Shown piece after piece: positions 30,046 to 39,346 of a stretch of DNA of 64,000 nt. Below the pieces are notes generated by a model that worked only from the letters and a program-made list of their open reading frames with translations, did not search any database and had not been told where the DNA came from. Position numbers and translations under genes: made by a program. Every line of letters begins with the position of its first letter. The first letter of the stretch is position 1. The DNA is from Paenibacillus faecis (lineage in GTDB: Bacteria; Bacillota; Bacilli; Paenibacillales; Paenibacillaceae): the NCBI RefSeq assembly GCF_008084145.1, contig NZ_VSDO01000002.1:1-64000 (forward strand). Reading direction: 5' to 3'.

Positions 30046-30707
30046 TTCCGGAGCTGATCAAGAAGCTGCGGCTTCCCGAGAGCGGCCGTGCGCTGGTGCT
30101 GAACGCGCCGGAGGGATATGTGGAGCAGTTGGGCTTAAGCCCGGCGCATACCGTTTTGGACGAAAGCCTGGCCGGAAGCTACGACTACGTACAGATGTTT
30201 TTTCGTTCGATCCGGGACGTGGAGGAAGAGGCTCCGGCTGCGCTGCGTGCCATCAAGCCGGACGGGCTGTTGTGGCTTTGCTATCCGAAGGGAGGCGCCA
30301 AGGCGGGAACCGATCTGACCCGGGACAAAGGTTGGGAGACCGTCAAAGCCTCCGGGTACGACGGCATCGCGCTGGTGTCGCTGGACGCGGTATGGTCCGC
30401 GATGCGGTTTCGGCCGGCGGAGCTGGTAAAGCTGAGGCCGACCTCCACCCGGCGGACGGCCGGGGCGGAAGGGGCCAAGGCGAAGCGCGCTCCGGCGGCG
30501 CCGGTCGAGACGCCGGAGGATTTGATGGCGGCGCTCGGGAAGGAGCCGCGGGCCGCGAAGTTTTTTGACGAGCTGGCGCCGTCTCACCGGAAAGCGTATA
30601 TCGAGTGGATCACGGCCGCCAAGCGAGCGGAAACGCGGGAGAACCGGGTCGCCCAAACGATAGAGAAGCTGAAGCTGGGCTTGAAACGTCCTTCGGACAA
30701 AGCATGA
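30042..30707 (+). CDS. YdeI/OmpD-associated-type protein with DUF3052-like N-terminus
   Basis: The 221-residue protein seems to join two modules. The N-terminal half (about residues 1-130) holds YDYVQMFFRSIRDVEEEAPA and KPDGLLWLCYPKG, like DUF3052 proteins. After an Ala/Arg/Pro-rich linker, residues 160-215 (FFDELAPSHRKAYIEWITAA, then ENRVAQTIEKL) match the YdeI/OmpD-associated C-terminal motif. Neither module has an assigned reaction. It is coupled to tcdA by an ATGA overlap, which suggests co-expression, not a shared pathway. Confidence 0.7.
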   Translation: MIPELIKKLRLPESGRALVLNAPEGYVEQLGLSPAHTVLDESLAGSYDYVQMFFRSIRDVEEEAPAALRAIKPDGLLWLCYPKGGAKAGTDLTRDKGWETVKASGYDGIALVSLDAVWSAMRFRPAELVKLRPTSTRRTAGAEGAKAKRAPAAPVETPEDLMAALGKEPRAAKFFDELAPSHRKAYIEWITAAKRAETRENRVAQTIEKLKLGLKRPSDKA

Positions 30708-30736
30708 CGTTAAAAATGCATAAGCGGACGCAGATT

Positions 30737-30775
30737 AGCGCAGGTTTGATGGGAACATCGAACCTGCGCTTTTTT
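30737..30775 (+). terminator. Intrinsic terminator of the hisS-aspS-tcdA operon
   Basis: The stem agcgcaggttt/gaacctgcgct has an interrupted loop (gatgggaacatc) and is followed by TTTTTTG. Confidence 0.88.
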
Positions 30776-30805
30776 GTGCGAACGGGCTAGCTGCCGGGTG
30801 TCTCC

Positions 30806-31312
30806 CGTCAGGCAACCTTGATAACATCGAATGCCTGCATATCTGCATGTTTTTTTGTTGTTCGGAACAAAAAAATGTAAATCCCAGCAATTCTGCTGGA
30901 ATTTTTAACGAAACCTGCTCGTTTCTCTAAAATCGCTATAAATACCCACTAGCGTTGCATTAACCCGAAGGGTCTAATGGCCGTAATCGCCTCCCTTTGA
31001 AGCCGGGCGAGAGGATAACGGTCATTTAAGGCGCTATTTTGTCGAAATCGTCCTCTCCGTGTGAAATAGAGGTTTTTTGGGGCCTTATTTTAGAGAAGTC
31101 GGGCAAAAACCGGATTTTTGGGTTCGCACCAGGGAAATAAGGCCTTTTTTGACCGCTATTTTTCCCGAAAACGCATATTGGGTCGAAATAACGGCCCAAA
31201 ACCCCGCTATCATAACAGGCGGCAAGAAAGATTGCGGATCGGCAGCACCATGTTAGTTTTAATGCAACGCCAGTGATAAATGCTTGCAGATTTGCATCTT
31301 TTTGGAGTTGGA
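30806..31312 (+). repeat. Intergenic repeat family A, copy split by an insertion
   Basis: Segments 30806-30946 and 31276-31312 align in order with the minus strand of 798-1016. Shared parts are an approximate ccttgataacatcgaatgcc region, the hairpin cctgcatatctgca, cgtttctctaaa, and tgcagatttgcatctttttg. The two segments are separated by the 329-bp element at 30947-31275. Fragments at both ends of the break repeat each other as a target duplication would. Confidence 0.78.
30947..31275 (+). mobile_element. MITE-like element B, complete copy with target duplication
   Basis: The 329-bp non-coding element has 17-bp terminal inverted repeats: CACTAGCGTTGCATTAA at 30947-30963, and at 31259-31275 its inverse with one mismatch. 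Flanks ATAAATACC (30938-30946) and ATAAATGCT (31276-31284) agree at 7 of 9 bases and look like a 9-bp target duplication. Inside are four AT-rich hairpins of related sequence, near 31014, 31063, 31134 and 31185, for example aaataaggcc with ccgctatttt. There is no transposase, so it would move in trans. A second, partial copy lies at 38889-39154 on the other strand. Confidence 0.75.
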
Positions 31313-31610
31313 GTGTTTAGGTACGCGCTGGAGTCTTGATAATCATGGGCTAAAAATACGAATCTGGATGTCTGTGGGCATGAGGCTACGTGCTTATCGA
31401 GAGTCTCACTCCAAATCGGAGTTGAAGCAGCATATTTTCATTTTCCCTACGATGTCTGATGGGGCACTACTAGCTTTGGCAGACAGATTCGCTTTTTTCC
31501 GTCCTCACATGCTATAATATAAATCCTTTTGACTTCGGAGCAGGACAGCCAGAGCCACACCGAATCGGCCGGAGCGCAGACGGAATACTAAACCTTAGGA
31601 GGTAACTGAA
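31313..31610. other. Non-coding stretch before helD
   Basis: It contains one copy of a terminal sequence shared with 38778-39262 (see 31451-31469), a -10-like TATAAT at 31513-31518, and the helD ribosome site. A short open frame crosses it but lies mostly in repeat sequence and is not called. No clear -35 accompanies the TATAAT. Confidence 0.5.
31451..31469 (+). repeat. Solo copy of a mobile-element-like end
   Basis: GATGTCTGATGGGGCACTA recurs with few changes as the right end (39245-39262) and the inverted left end (38778-38796) of the 485-bp unit near 39 kb. No partner end is found nearby on the left, so this is probably a remnant. Confidence 0.55.
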
Positions 31611-33752
31611 ATGGAACAGTTTCAAAGTGCCTATCAAGAAGAAAAAGAACGGCTGGACCGGACGCTGGACGAGGTGGAAGCCAGGCTTCGGGAGCTCCGC
31701 AGCATCCCCGTGTATACGGGCCATGATTTTACGGAGCAAATTTTGGAATCGGGCCGGGAAGCCCAGCGGCAGCAGTTGGAAAAATCCGTCCGCGAGCCTT
31801 ACTTCGGCCGCCTGGATTTTGAGGAACGGGGGAAGGAGGCGTCCCCTCTGTACATCGGCAAAGTGGGGGTGGCTGACGCCGACGGAAGAAAGCCGCTGAT
31901 CATCGATTGGCGCGCTCCGGTGGCCAGCCTGTTTTACTCGTTTACCGGCGGGGACTCGGCGGCTTATGAGGCGCCCGAAGGGTTGATCGAGGGGCTTGTG
32001 TATTTGAAGCGGAATATCGTCATCCGCAAGGGCATTCTGGAGCGGGTCGTGGACACGTTCAACAAGGACAGCGAGGGCCCGGCCGTATCCGACGAGTTCC
32101 TGGTGTACCGCCTCGGCGAAAACAAAGACAACCGGCTGCGTGACATCGTTTCCACGATTCAAGCGGAGCAGGATCTGATCATCCGGGCGGCCAAAAACAC
32201 CGCTCTCATTATCCAGGGCGTGGCCGGAAGCGGAAAAACGACGGTGGCGCTGCACCGGCTCGCTTTTTTGCTGTATCAGTACAAGGAGCAAATCAAGGCG
32301 GAGCGGATGGTTATTTTTGCACCGAACCATATGTTTATCGACTATATTTCAGAGGTATTGCCCGAGCTGGGGGTTGGAGACATCCAGCAGAGCACCTTCG
32401 GCGACTGGGCGGCCCGGGTCCTCGGATTGGAAGAGGCGCCGACCGACGGCGCGGATACGCTGACCCGCTGGTTCGACCGCGGAGAGCCTAACGGGGAGCG
32501 GCCGGACGACGAAGCCCTTCCCGGCCGGTACAAGGGAGCGCTCGCCTTCCAAGCGGTTCTAGACCGCTATCTGGAGCGGATCGAGAGCGGCTGTGTACCC
32601 GATGGGGATTTTGAGCCCTGGGACGGAAACCGGCTGCCCCGGGAAACGATCCTGCAATGGTTTGAGGGCGAATACAAGCATTATCCGGCAGCCCGCCGCA
32701 AAGAGCGGGTGTTGGCCCGGATTCACCGTTGGATCGAGATGGAGCTGAAGAAATCGCCTTCCCCAACCGCGCTGAAAGAACGCAAGAAAAAAGCGCAGCA
32801 GCGGGAAAAGGCTTATGCCAAAAAGTGGCCGGAGCTCGAGGCGGCGGCGCTGTACAAAAACTTGTTTTTAACGTTTGGCGGGAAAAAAGGGGACGGCTCG
32901 GACGGGGAGATCGTTTCGGCCATACCGGCGGGAATCTATAAAGAAACGAGGGATTATCTGAAAAAGGGGCAGGTCAAAGACGAGGATTTGGCGGCCATGC
33001 TTTACTTGCATTCCCGAATTCAGGAAATCGAGGGGAACCTGACCTTCGACCACGTCGTTATCGACGAGGCCCAGGATTTCAGTCCGTTCCAAGTCGCGGT
33101 ATTGGATCGGTTCGTTAAAGGGCATTCCTTCACGATTCTCGGCGATCTGTCGCAGGGCATCCATTACTACAAAGGGGTCCGGACTTGGGAGGAGATGCAG
33201 GCCTTGTTCGCTCCCCAGGAGACCGCTTATTTCGCGCTGACCCGAAGCTACCGGTCGACGATGGAGATCATCGAATTCGCCAATGAGATTTTGAAAAAGG
33301 GAGTAGGCACCGACCTGTTGGCGGTTCCGGTATTCCGCAGCGGAGAGCCGGTGAAATTGAAGCCGGCGGTTGGCGAGGAGCGCCTCGCGGCAATTTCGGA
33401 AGCCCTGGATCAGGTGCTGGCCGGCACGCACCGTACGGTGGCGCTGCTGACCCGCACGATGTCCGAGGCGGAGGAGCTGCATCGCGATCTGATGGACCAA
33501 GGGCGGGACGTTCATTTGATCGACGGGGACCAGCGGCAGTATGCCGGGGGAATCTCCGTGCTGCCGGTCTACTTGTCCAAAGGCCTGGAGTTCGACGCCG
33601 TCCTCGTAACGGATGTGGACCGCTCGCGTTACGGCCCGCAGGATGCCCGGCTGCTGTACGTCGGCTGCACGCGGGCTTTGCATGAGCTGTGGCTGATGCA
33701 CGGCGATCAACTGCCGGAGTATGTTCCGGACAAAGTGTCAGCCGATGTTTAA
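31611..33752 (+). CDS. helD: HelD-family RNA polymerase-recycling ATPase
   Basis: The 713-residue UvrD-like protein has an N-terminal coiled-coil arm of about 60 residues (EKERLDRTLDEVEARLRELR) that in HelD enters the RNA polymerase secondary channel. Next come YIGKVGVAD and IIDWRAPVASLFY, Walker A GVAGSGKTTVALHR near residue 206, a variable insert (residues 270-400), Walker B VVIDEAQDFSPFQ and the C-terminal helicase motif LLYVGCTRA. HelD frees stalled RNA polymerase from DNA using ATP. TTAGGAGGT precedes the ATG. Confidence 0.9.
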   Translation: MEQFQSAYQEEKERLDRTLDEVEARLRELRSIPVYTGHDFTEQILESGREAQRQQLEKSVREPYFGRLDFEERGKEASPLYIGKVGVADADGRKPLIIDWRAPVASLFYSFTGGDSAAYEAPEGLIEGLVYLKRNIVIRKGILERVVDTFNKDSEGPAVSDEFLVYRLGENKDNRLRDIVSTIQAEQDLIIRAAKNTALIIQGVAGSGKTTVALHRLAFLLYQYKEQIKAERMVIFAPNHMFIDYISEVLPELGVGDIQQSTFGDWAARVLGLEEAPTDGADTLTRWFDRGEPNGERPDDEALPGRYKGALAFQAVLDRYLERIESGCVPDGDFEPWDGNRLPRETILQWFEGEYKHYPAARRKERVLARIHRWIEMELKKSPSPTALKERKKKAQQREKAYAKKWPELEAAALYKNLFLTFGGKKGDGSDGEIVSAIPAGIYKETRDYLKKGQVKDEDLAAMLYLHSRIQEIEGNLTFDHVVIDEAQDFSPFQVAVLDRFVKGHSFTILGDLSQGIHYYKGVRTWEEMQALFAPQETAYFALTRSYRSTMEIIEFANEILKKGVGTDLLAVPVFRSGEPVKLKPAVGEERLAAISEALDQVLAGTHRTVALLTRTMSEAEELHRDLMDQGRDVHLIDGDQRQYAGGISVLPVYLSKGLEFDAVLVTDVDRSRYGPQDARLLYVGCTRALHELWLMHGDQLPEYVPDKVSADV

Positions 33753-33802
33753 GCTGCATGGGTAGAGCGCGGGGGCCATTGGGGACCGGCGGAGACTTGG
33801 CT

Positions 33803-34528
33803 TCAGCGACCGTCGATAAAGTCCTCCAGGCTGCGGTCGGCCTTGCTCTGATTGCATTCGCTGCAGGCGCAGACGCAGTTCATCGGCGTCGTATGTCCGC
33901 CCTTGGCCTTCGGCAGAAGGTGGTCGATCGTATCCCCATAGGCGCCGCAGAAAAAACAAGTATACCGGTCCCGGGTCAAAATGTAGCGGCGGAAAGCCTT
34001 GTTGCTATACAAGCGGCGGATCGTATGGCGGTTGACGACAACGGCGGTGTGTTCCTTCACCAGGGTAACCGCAAGCTCAAGGTCGACTTCTTGGTTCCAA
34101 CGGCTCCCTTTGTCGGTCCGGCCGCGCATCCAGATTTTCCCCTCGCGGTTAGGGCGCAGCACCGAGGGATCCGGGCCCGGGGCCGAAACGGGGGGAGCGG
34201 GTAGAGCGCGCTTCATCAGGGGACGGATTGCCGTCCCTTCGGTCGGAGTATCCGCCATCTTCCCCCTGGGCGCAGCCGCAACCGCGGCCGCTTTGAGCTC
34301 GATCGGCCGGGGGACGGGCTGCTCCAGCCGTTTCAAATCGGCGCGGCAGCTTCGGCAGGTGCCCCGGCGGGCTCCCTTGGCGGAGCGTTTCCCGGTACGC
34401 CGCAGGAAATGGGAGACCGGCTTGGTTTCGCCGCAGCGGGCGCAGCGTTTGAAATGTTTGGGAAGCGCCCCGTTGTTCGTTTCGGGGGCTTCGGCTAGTT
34501 CGTCCGGGTTATTCGGGCCGGTCCGCAT
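33803..34528 (-). CDS. HNH endonuclease with N-terminal zinc ribbon
   Basis: The 241-residue protein has an N-terminal CxxC...CxxC zinc ribbon (CARCGETKPVSHF, then GTCRSCRADLKRL), a Pro/Ala-rich middle, and a C-terminal HNH domain: RDRYTCFFCGAYGDTIDHLLP, then CACSECNQSKADRSLEDF. The His-Asn residues of HNH and the second zinc ligands are present. Such genomic HNH proteins resemble phage- or restriction-related nucleases, but no methylase or phage gene is adjacent. CGAGGTGA precedes the ATG. The cellular role is unknown. Confidence 0.82.
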   Translation of the reverse strand: MRTGPNNPDELAEAPETNNGALPKHFKRCARCGETKPVSHFLRRTGKRSAKGARRGTCRSCRADLKRLEQPVPRPIELKAAAVAAAPRGKMADTPTEGTAIRPLMKRALPAPPVSAPGPDPSVLRPNREGKIWMRGRTDKGSRWNQEVDLELAVTLVKEHTAVVVNRHTIRRLYSNKAFRRYILTRDRYTCFFCGAYGDTIDHLLPKAKGGHTTPMNCVCACSECNQSKADRSLEDFIDGR

Positions 34529-34668
34529 AGGAGTTCACCTCGTTCGCAAGTGCATCATAAAATTCGTTATAAGTATATTATACCTTCCTGCGGCCTTAAG
34601 TCCTAAACATACCTTTATTTTTGCGCAAATCAAATAGGCCGTCCCGGCATAATCCGGGCGGCCTATCT

Positions 34669-34974
34669 CTATTCGGTAACCGCTGCGGTTTCCCTCAGGG
34701 AAATCCGCATTTTGCAAATGATCTTGCGGATGCTTTCGTCGGACAGAAAAAATCGCTCCGCCAGATCGCTGACGGTATGCCCCGAATGATATAAGCGATA
34801 GATTTCTTCATTTCTTTTGGCCATCGATTTGCGGGTTCCGCTGAGCTCCCCCCATAATGCCCGGGAACGTTCCGGCTTGGGGATATAGAGCAGTTCGCCT
34901 TGGATATAATTCTGAAGTTCTTTCAGCAGCCTAGGGGGAAGCACATCCTTCCCGTTTTTGTAGTTCACGATCAT
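34669..34974 (-). CDS. CD3324-family protein with helix-turn-helix
   Basis: The 101-residue protein begins MIVNYKNGKDVLPPRLLKEL, the typical CD3324 terminus. It includes an invasin-like QNYIQGELLYIPKPE segment and a C-terminal helix-turn-helix (GHTVSDLAERFFLSDESIRK). The ATG at 34974 is chosen because AAGGAGGATC precedes it. It is probably a small DNA-binding regulator with an unknown target. Its upstream region holds strong hairpins (see 35105-35240). Confidence 0.8.
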   Translation of the reverse strand: MIVNYKNGKDVLPPRLLKELQNYIQGELLYIPKPERSRALWGELSGTRKSMAKRNEEIYRLYHSGHTVSDLAERFFLSDESIRKIICKMRISLRETAAVTE

Positions 34975-35104
34975 GATCCTCCTTGATCCTGGGTATGGAA
35001 GTTTGGCGGACAAAATGAGTTTGCATGGTCGTAAATCCCCCTTTCGGCGTAAAATTTGGTTTGCCCTGATTTTGGCAATGCTTGCGTCTATCTTAACACA
35101 CTTG

Positions 35105-35240
35105 GTTTCAAACGGAAATAAGAGGGGCTATACAGCCCCCCTCGCATGAGCTTCCGCGTTATGCGGAAGCCACCTCACTCACTGAAATCACTTCGATCAG
35201 CCCCCTTTCCAGTGATTCGTCGGCCCGACATCTATATTAA
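35105..35240 (-). other. Structured non-coding region upstream of the CD3324 gene
   Basis: Read on the minus strand, three hairpins follow one another. AATCACT pairs with AGTGATT around an 18-base loop. GCTTCCGC pairs with GCGGAAGC around a short loop. GAGGGG pairs with CCCCTC (35122-35143) and is followed by TTATTT. The last one looks like a terminator with a poor tail. This could be a small RNA or an attenuated leader of the CD3324 gene 130 bases further on. It matches no riboswitch class I can name. Apart from the rarA promoter, the rest of 34975-35354 holds nothing I recognise. Confidence 0.4.
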
Positions 35241-35301
35241 CTCATATTCGGGGCGGGGAAGAAAGCGAAAGAACGTTTATAAATGTTTTTTACCGTTCAT
35301 G

Positions 35302-35310
35302 TGCTAGAAT
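35302..35310 (+). promoter_or_regulatory. Possible extended -10 promoter of rarA
   Basis: TG-c-TAGAAT lies 45 bases before the rarA start. No clear -35 is seen. Confidence 0.4.
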
Positions 35311-35354
35311 GAGTATGGTGTAGTCGATAACAAAAGATCCGAGGAAGTGAGTTT

Positions 35355-36665
35355 ATGGATTTATTCTCTTATTCCCGGGAAAGCGATCCGTCGGGACGGC
35401 TGCTGGCCGACCGAATGCGGCCGACAACCCTGGACGAATATATCGGGCAGGAGCATATCGTCGGACCGGGGAAGCTGCTGCGTCGCGCCATTGAGGCCGA
35501 CCAGGTTTCCTCGATTCTGCTGTACGGCCCTCCGGGCTGCGGCAAAACGACGCTGGCCCATATTATTTCCCACCACACCCAGGCCGAATTTGTACGGCTC
35601 AATGCGGTCGACGCTTCCGTGAAAGATGTCCGGGAGGTCATCGAGAAGGCGCAGAACGATAAGGCGTTCTACGGCACGAAAACGATCCTGTTCCTGGATG
35701 AAGTCCATCGCTTCAACAGTTCGCGGCAGGACGCCCTCCTTCCCGCGGTGGAGAGGGGGACGATTATCTTTATCGGCGCGACGACCGAGAATCCGTTCCA
35801 CTATGTGAACGGGGCCTTGTTAAGCCGCTCGACGCTCTTCCAGCTGGAGCCGCTGACGAAGGAGCATTCGCTCATCGCCATGCGCCGGGCGCTGGACGAT
35901 GCGGAGAAAGGTCTCGGCTTCATGAAGCTCGAGACCGATGAAGCGGCGCTCCGGCATATCGCGGAGATGGCCAACGGCGATATCCGCCGGGCCCTCAACG
36001 CGCTGGAGCTCGCCGCCATGACGACGCCGCCCCGCGGGGACGGCACCGTCCATATCACGCTCGAGGTGGCGGAGGAGTCGATTCGCCGCCCGCTGGTCAA
36101 GGCGGACGAGTCGACGCAGTACGATGTCCTCTCCGCGTTCCACAAAAGCATCCGCGGCTCCAGTGACGCCGCGTTGTTCTGGTTTCTCTACGCCGTCGAG
36201 AAACTGGGGATGGACCCGATGACGTTCATCCGGCGGCTGATCGCCGCCAGCAGCGAGGACATCGGGCTCGCAAATCCGCAGGCCATGGTGCAGGCGGTCA
36301 GCGCCCTGGAGGCTTACCGCCACAACGGGTGGCCCGAGGCCAAACTGAACATCGCCCAAGCGATCCTGTTCGCGGTCGAGAGCCCGAAATCGAACGGCGT
36401 GGTGGCGGCCATTGGCAATGCGATGGCGGCCATCGAAGAGGTCAGGAGCGCGGAAGTGCCGCTGCACCTGCGGGACGGCCATTACAAAGGGGCGGTCAAA
36501 CTGGGGCACACCGGCTACAAGTACCCGCACGACTATCCCGGCCACTATGTAAAGCAGGACTACCTGCCGGCCAACCTCGCGGGCCGCTCATTTTACCATG
36601 CGACGGAGCAGGGAAACGAGAGCAAGATCCGGCATAATCAAGAGCTCCGGCGCAGAGGGGAATAG
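35355..36665 (+). CDS. rarA: Replication-associated recombination protein A (RarA/MgsA)
   Basis: The 436-residue AAA+ ATPase is related to RuvB and clamp loaders and acts at stalled replication forks. It has Walker [14 protein letters not shown] near residue 56, Walker [12 protein letters not shown], sensor GATTENPFH, and the C-terminal tetramerisation part with [21 protein letters not shown] precedes the ATG. Position after tcdA matches B. subtilis yrvN, apart from the 4.6-kb insertion with the repeat hub, helD and the HNH gene. Confidence 0.95.
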   Translation: MDLFSYSRESDPSGRLLADRMRPTTLDEYIGQEHIVGPGKLLRRAIEADQVSSILLYGPPGCGKTTLAHIISHHTQAEFVRLNAVDASVKDVREVIEKAQNDKAFYGTKTILFLDEVHRFNSSRQDALLPAVERGTIIFIGATTENPFHYVNGALLSRSTLFQLEPLTKEHSLIAMRRALDDAEKGLGFMKLETDEAALRHIAEMANGDIRRALNALELAAMTTPPRGDGTVHITLEVAEESIRRPLVKADESTQYDVLSAFHKSIRGSSDAALFWFLYAVEKLGMDPMTFIRRLIAASSEDIGLANPQAMVQAVSALEAYRHNGWPEAKLNIAQAILFAVESPKSNGVVAAIGNAMAAIEEVRSAEVPLHLRDGHYKGAVKLGHTGYKYPHDYPGHYVKQDYLPANLAGRSFYHATEQGNESKIRHNQELRRRGE

Positions 36666-36705
36666 GGTACGGGTTCCGTTCTCTTGAGACCAGACCAGGA
36701 CTTAC

Positions 36706-36754
36706 AAAAAATCCCCGCCCTCCAGGCTGTGTGCAGCCGGAAGGCGGGGATTTT
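36706..36754. terminator. Bidirectional terminator between rarA and mnmA
   Basis: The stem aaaatccccgcc/ggcggggatttt has an inner ggctg/cagcc hairpin. A tracts and T tracts on both sides suit the two converging genes. Confidence 0.85.
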
Positions 36755-36771
36755 ATCGGAAAGCGGTCGGA

Positions 36772-37911
<1,140 letters not shown>

Positions 37912-38196
37912 TCACTCCTTTAGGCCCCTGGGGCCATATTGTTATTTTACCATAGATCCGAAAAACGGATACGGGGCTGCTCCTGATCGGGTATGGCAGC
38001 CGCTGCGGAACCGATTTGAAAAGGTTAAATTGCGGACATAAAATACAGGATTCCGGTCGGATTTGTTTTCCAAAAAGAGGCGGGATATGTTACGATAAAC
38101 AAAGATTAATGATAGGAATAGACAGCAATATCTATCCTTAATTGATCAAAGTTCAATTATATAAAGATTATTTGAAAATTGAAAGAGGTGGCTTCT

Positions 38197-38616
38197 TTGA
38201 AGATTTCCACGAAAGGACGCTATGGCCTGACGATCATGATGGAGTTGGCCGCTAAATTCGGTGAAGGACCGACCTCCCTCAAGAGCATTGCGGAGAAGAA
38301 CCAGCTGTCCGAGCATTATCTGGAGCAACTGATCGCCCCGCTGCGCAATGCCGGTTTGGTCAAGAGCGTTCGCGGCGCGTACGGCGGGTACATTTTGTCC
38401 CGCGAGGCCAGCGAAATTACGGCAGGCGACATCATTCGCGTGCTGGAAGGGCCGATTTCTCCGGTGGATTTTACGGAGGAAGACGATCCCGCGAAACGGG
38501 ATTTGTGGCTGCGAATTCGCGACAGTATCGCCGAAGTGCTGGATTCCACAACCTTGGAGAATCTGATCTCCTTTGAAGAGAAGGGCGCGAAGGAGAACTA
38601 CATGTTCTACATCTAA
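38197..38616 (+). CDS. cymR: Rrf2-family cysteine-metabolism regulator CymR
   Basis: The 139-residue Rrf2 regulator has an N-terminal winged helix (MKISTKGRYGLTIMMELA, LSEHYLEQLIAPLRNAGLV). It lacks the [2Fe-2S] Cys set of IscR, as expected for CymR, which represses sulfur uptake genes in complex with CysK. The TTG at 38197 follows GAAAGAGGTGG. In its 290-base upstream region I see an AATTGA/TCAATT inverted repeat near 38138-38156 and no convincing -35/-10 pair. Unlike in Bacillus, iscS does not follow directly. Confidence 0.9.
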   Translation: MKISTKGRYGLTIMMELAAKFGEGPTSLKSIAEKNQLSEHYLEQLIAPLRNAGLVKSVRGAYGGYILSREASEITAGDIIRVLEGPISPVDFTEEDDPAKRDLWLRIRDSIAEVLDSTTLENLISFEEKGAKENYMFYI

Positions 38617-38777
38617 CAGGGATTAGAAATCCCGTCTATTCAAAGAGATTGGAAATTGCTTGACAAAAATTGTAATCCGCACCTTGCCGCAATTGGTTAT
38701 TGATGACTCGTTCAAAGTCATCCCCGAGTTGTTGTTGGCATTTTTGGATGACGTCAAGATAAATAAGAGTTGTTGTC

Positions 38778-39262
38778 TAGTGCCCCATCAGCCATCGTAG
38801 TGGGAGTTTTTAAGACTCTTCACCTCGGCGTAGCGGGCTTAATTATGCATGCCCCCACCACAATTTCTCTAGGCCTTCGCTGTAGCTGCAATAGCGGCCT
38901 TTTGGGCCGTTATTTCGGCCAAATTCGCTTTCGCGGGTAAAATAGCGGCCAAAAGGGGCCTTATTGCTCTGGTTCGGGTCCCAAAATCAGGTTTCGGCCC
39001 GCTTTTCCCAAAAATAAGGCCCCAAAGGACCTCTATTTCACACGGAAAGGACGATTTCGACAAAATAGCGCCTCAAATAGCCCTTATTTCCCCGTCCGGC
39101 TCAAAGGGAGGCTGTTACAGCCGTTAGTCCCCTCGGGTTAATGCAGCGCTAGTGGGTTTTGACACGATTTTTCCTAAAATAGAGCCTTAAAAAAGCCGCT
39201 ATTTCCAAGCGCTGAGCCGAATTCGACAAAATCAGGGCGTAAAAATGTCTGCTGGGGCACTA
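38778..39262. mobile_element. MITE-like 485-bp unit with TAGTGCCCCA inverted ends
   Basis: The left end TAGTGCCCCATCAGCCAT and the inverse of the right end, TAGTGCCCCAGCAGACAT, agree at 16 of 18 bases. Both ends carry an outer TA, as expected of elements that duplicate a TA target (IS630/mariner type). There is no transposase and no credible gene inside. It encloses a partial copy of element B. A solo copy of the same end lies at 31451-31469. Confidence 0.55.
38889..39154 (-). repeat. MITE-like element B, partial copy
   Basis: Read on the minus strand, the copy begins with the B terminal repeat (39154-39138, one base different from the copy at 30947) and follows the other copy through all four hairpins, for example caataaggcccc with ggccgctatttt. 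It then diverges after the last hairpin, so the second terminal repeat is missing. Several base changes between the copies keep the hairpin pairing. A short open frame on this strand is repeat sequence, not a gene. Confidence 0.72.
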
Positions 39263-39303
39263 GGCATAACCGGAACAATTGAGAAAAAGCGAGAACAATG
39301 AAT

Positions 39304-39335
39304 TAAGCCCACAGGCCTAATGGCTGTGGGCTTTT
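39304..39335. terminator. Possible terminator downstream of the SHOCT gene
   Basis: The stem aagcccacag/ctgtgggctt has a nine-base loop. Tails are weak on both strands. It lies 12 bases past the minus-strand stop at 39347. Confidence 0.45.
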
Positions 39336-39346
39336 ATGCTCAATGC

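Noticed and set aside
31284..31517. Open frame of 77 codons before helD
   Set aside because: It begins inside repeat family A and ends in a shared mobile-type end. Composition and lack of a ribosome site argue against a gene.
33803..34528. HNH gene as part of a restriction or phage-defence system
   Set aside because: No methylase, restriction subunit, phage gene or other defence gene lies beside it. The neighbours are helD and a small regulator on the same or opposite strand.
35105..35240. 6S RNA between tcdA and rarA
   Set aside because: B. subtilis has bsrA near this position, but this region forms three separate short hairpins instead of one long rod with a central bubble, and no fitting promoter was found.
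38869..39063. Open frame of 64 codons on the minus strand within the 39-kb hub
   Set aside because: It lies wholly within repeat element B, whose other copy does not keep the frame, and there is no ribosome site.
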